This document shows positions 5,944-7,298 of a DNA stretch of 7,298 nt, one piece after another. The notes under the pieces are model-generated. The model saw only the letters and a list, made by a program, of their open reading frames with translations. It had not been told where the DNA came from and did not search any database. Both the position numbers and the translations under genes were made by a program. Position 1 is the first letter of the stretch. Each line of letters starts with the position of its first letter. Origin of the DNA: an uncultured Clostridia bacterium (GTDB taxonomy: Bacteria; Bacillota; Clostridia; Christensenellales; UBA1242); the NCBI GenBank assembly GCA_934771675.1, contig CAKVMF010000047.1:1-7298 (forward strand). Direction: 5' to 3'.

Positions 5944-6462
5944 ATGGAAACAAAAGAAAACTTAACAAGAGATTATATTTTCAAATCATTTAAAAAACTT
6001 CTCGAAACAAAATCATTTGATGAAATAACAGTTAGTGAAATCACTGAAAAAGCCGGCGTGTCACGAATGTCTTTTTATAGAAATTTTAAATCAAAGGAAG
6101 ACTTAACACTCCAAGGACTAGGTGAAATAATAAAAAAAGTTGAAGAAAATATCAAACAACACGGAAAAATCACATTTTATGCAATTTCAAAGGAACTTTT
6201 CGAAGAAACAAAAAAATATCAAAACATATTTCATTCACTTGAAAAATCACCTATTACCAAGCAATTACTTGTTCGAACAATGATGATTTTGAAAAATGAA
6301 ATTCCAATTGACTACATGAACAAAACGATGAAGTATATTCCAATGTTTTATTTTGGTGCAATCAGTGTCACCATGTTTGATTGGTTAAAAGGCGGTGCTG
6401 AAGAATCCCCTGAAGAGATGGCACGAATGATTGCATCTCTAATAAATTTTGATATTGAATAG
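5944..6462 (+). CDS. TetR/AcrR-family transcriptional regulator
   Basis: This is a DNA-binding repressor-type protein of 172 residues. The N-terminal domain carries the family helix-turn-helix at about 28-54: ITVSEITEKAGVSRMSFYRN, then FKSKEDL. Here helix 3 (SRMSFYRNF) is the usual recognition element. The C-terminal ligand and dimer domain (about 60-172) is short; its end YFGAISVTMFDWLKGG (136-151) followed by SPEEMARMIASLI recalls the DhaS-like branch of C-terminal domains. The inducing ligand cannot be deduced. ATG at 5944 has AGGAG eight bases upstream. The gene is divergent from the two-gene ABC exporter operon with a perfect palindrome between them, the usual layout for a local efflux repressor that also controls itself. 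It is followed by its own terminator. An activator role is less likely but not excluded. Confidence 0.93.
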   Translation: METKENLTRDYIFKSFKKLLETKSFDEITVSEITEKAGVSRMSFYRNFKSKEDLTLQGLGEIIKKVEENIKQHGKITFYAISKELFEETKKYQNIFHSLEKSPITKQLLVRTMMILKNEIPIDYMNKTMKYIPMFYFGAISVTMFDWLKGGAEESPEEMARMIASLINFDIE

Positions 6463-6481
6463 CTGTAAATGCTGAAATTAT

Positions 6482-6511
6482 GGGTATTATGCGAAACATA
6501 ATACCCTTTTT
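6482..6511 (+). terminator. Intrinsic terminator after the tetR-family gene
   Basis: GGGTATTATG (6482-6491) and CATAATACCC (6497-6506) form a perfect 10-bp stem with a CGAAA loop, followed by TTTTT (6507-6511). It starts 19 bases after the stop codon and insulates the T-box operon downstream. Confidence 0.93.
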
Positions 6512-6594
6512 CATAGTCTTATTTTGCTTCGCCAATAAACCCATTTTGCCCCACTTTGTTTTACCATAGAATTTTATTTAGATTTTTTATATAC
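6512..6594. other. Short spacer with no recognised feature
   Basis: Between the tetR terminator and the glycyl-tRNA synthetase promoter I see no reading frame, hairpin or repeat worth naming. The last 25 bases are AT-rich and could act as an upstream element for the promoter at 6595. The rest of the 430-base gap before the next gene is the T-box leader. Confidence 0.5.
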
Positions 6595-6623
6595 TTGACA
6601 TTCAATTTCAAAGTTAGTATACT
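6595..6623 (+). promoter_or_regulatory. Strong promoter of the T-box/glyQS unit
   Basis: A perfect TTGACA (6595-6600) and TATACT (6618-6623, five of six) are separated by exactly 17 bases. The predicted start is near 6630, a few bases before T-box Stem I. It is the best promoter match in the window. Confidence 0.9.
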
Positions 6624-6629
6624 AGTGGA

Positions 6630-6859
6630 GTAAATTGCGATGAAAAAGAATAGTAGTTTTGAAGGTCATTAAAAGAGAACTTCGTATGGTGTGATGAAGG
6701 TAATGGACGCAAAATGAAGGCACTTTGGAGCAATAAAAAAGAGTGAGTATGAATTCATACTAATAAGGGTGGAACCACGGGTCTAATCGCTCGCCCCTTA
6801 ACAATTGAAATATTTATATTTTCTTTTGTTACGGCGAAAAGATTAGGCTTTTTGTTTTT
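6630..6859 (+). promoter_or_regulatory. Glycine-specific T-box riboswitch leader
   Basis: This leader senses uncharged tRNA-Gly by direct pairing and allows transcription of glyQS when charging is low. Stem I is closed by ATTGC (6634-6638) with GCAAT (6730-6734). The kink-turn-like GATGA (6639-6643) and the AGTA of the specifier loop (6652-6655) are present. The specifier codon is GGC (6719-6721), followed by A. The apical part has CTTC (6680-6683) pairing GAAG (6696-6699) around a GGTGTGAT loop. Stem III is a hairpin from a perfect 16-base palindrome (6746-6761). The T-box core AGGGTGGAACCACGGG (6766-6781) contains TGGA (6770-6773), whose A should pair with U73, the glycine discriminator. 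The antiterminator pairs TAAGGG (6764-6769) with CCCTTA (6795-6800) and CGGG (6778-6781) with CTCG (6790-6793). Codon, discriminator and downstream gene all agree on glycine. The layout is close to my recollection of the Bacillus subtilis glyQS leader. Confidence 0.95.
6781..6859 (+). terminator. Regulated terminator of the T-box leader
   Basis: GTCTAATC (6781-6788) pairs with GATTAGGC (6841-6848, one wobble). An internal loop follows, then CGCC (6792-6795) pairs with GGCG (6833-6836). A further TAACAA (6799-6804) with TTGTTA (6826-6831) can extend the top. TTTTTGTTTTT (6849-6859) follows. The 5' arm shares bases 6781 and 6790-6800 with the antiterminator, so the two structures exclude each other, as the mechanism requires. 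The top is unusually long. Confidence 0.85.
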
Positions 6860-6892
6860 GCTTAAAACAAAATATATTTTTAGGAGAATAAA

Positions 6893-7298
6893 ATGGAAAA
6901 TTTAACAATGGACAAACTCGTATCACATTGCAAACAAACAGGTATTGTTTACCCCGGTTCAGATATTTATGACGGACTTGCAAACACTTGGGATTACGGT
7001 CCAGTTGGTGTTGAGCTTAAAAACAATATCAAACGTGCATGGTGGAAAAGATTTGTTCAAGAATCTGAAAACAGTTATGGTGTTGATGCCGCAATCATGA
7101 TGAATCCAAGAGTTTGGGAAGCATCTGGTCACGTTGACTCATTCACCGACCCAAAAATGGATTGCAAAACTTGCAAAACCAGAACAAGAGCTGACAATTT
7201 GATTGAAGCATTTTCAAAGGGAACTGTTGATGTTGACGCAATGACAAACGAAGAAATGCAAGATTATATCAACGAACACCACATCAACTGCCCTGTTT
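6893..7298 (+). CDS. glyQS: Glycyl-tRNA synthetase, homodimeric class II type, N-terminal part (cut by the window edge)
   Basis: The enzyme joins glycine to tRNA-Gly in the cytoplasm using ATP. The 135 visible codons match the alpha2 (single-chain) enzyme rather than the separate alpha and beta chains. Recognisable stretches are MDKLVSHCKQTGIVYPGSDI (6-25), GLANTWDYGPVGVELKNNIK (28-47), RAWWKRFVQES, AAIMMNPRVWEASGHVDSF and MDCKTCKTRTRADNLI. The last includes a Cys-x-x-Cys pair that in relatives is part of a zinc-binding or insertion region. The family is usually about 460 residues, so less than a third is shown. ATG at 6893 has AGGAG six bases upstream. Expression is governed by the glycine T-box just before it. 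Codon use is AT-rich like its neighbours, and nothing looks damaged. Confidence 0.97.
   Translation, partial: MENLTMDKLVSHCKQTGIVYPGSDIYDGLANTWDYGPVGVELKNNIKRAWWKRFVQESENSYGVDAAIMMNPRVWEASGHVDSFTDPKMDCKTCKTRTRADNLIEAFSKGTVDVDAMTNEEMQDYINEHHINCPV

Noticed and set aside
5783..5968. Minus-strand open frame across the divergent region
   Set aside because: It runs through the promoters and the palindrome, overlaps the tetR start, lacks a binding site and encodes a Phe/Leu/Tyr-rich translation of AT-rich DNA.
6640..6672. Ten-codon leader peptide frame (ATG to TAA) before glyQS
   Set aside because: It lies within the Stem I sequence of the T-box, has a poorly spaced binding site, and contains only one Gly codon, so it is not an attenuator peptide.
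1..7298. CRISPR arrays, tRNA or rRNA genes, insertion sequences and attachment sites
   Set aside because: No regularly spaced repeats, cloverleaf sequences, transposase-like proteins or long terminal repeats were seen on either strand.

Overview
The window is AT-rich bacterial DNA, with most coding stretches near 30% G+C by spot counts. It carries AGGAG-type ribosome binding sites, a T-box riboswitch, a single-chain glycyl-tRNA synthetase and sigma-70-type promoters. Together these point to a low-G+C Firmicute (Clostridia or Bacilli type, perhaps an uncultured host-associated lineage). The species cannot be named from this sequence. TGG encodes Trp and TAA/TAG are the stops used, so nothing suggests an altered genetic code.

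Left part, all on the minus strand and read right to left. An ABC exporter operon (ATPase 5696-4923, MacB/FtsX-type permease 4922-3234) ends at a clear intrinsic terminator (3227-3198). A second transcription unit follows, with two membrane-anchored proteins of unassigned function (3116-2199 and 2175-697). The second of them looks like a SUKH (SMI1/KNR4) domain followed by a DUF4304-like domain; the first ends in a region resembling DUF2262. The 5' part of uvrB (658-1) comes next and runs off the left edge.

Middle. A 247-base divergent region (5697-5943) separates the exporter operon from a TetR-family regulator gene on the plus strand (5944-6462). It holds promoters for both directions and a perfect 17-bp palindrome that is the best operator candidate. 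The simplest reading is a TetR-type repressor controlling itself and the divergent exporter. The tetR gene ends at a strong 10-bp-stem terminator.

Right part. A near-consensus promoter (6595-6623) starts a glycine-specific T-box leader (about 6630-6859). Its specifier codon is GGC, and the residue read against the tRNA discriminator is A, matching U73 of tRNA-Gly. It controls the dimeric-type glycyl-tRNA synthetase gene at 6893, which runs off the right edge.

The least ordinary element is the pair of tethered proteins at 697-3116. Both have two N-terminal membrane helices and a predicted cytoplasmic body, and the domains resemble families met in polymorphic-toxin immunity loci. No toxin gene is visible in the window, so an immunity role is inference.
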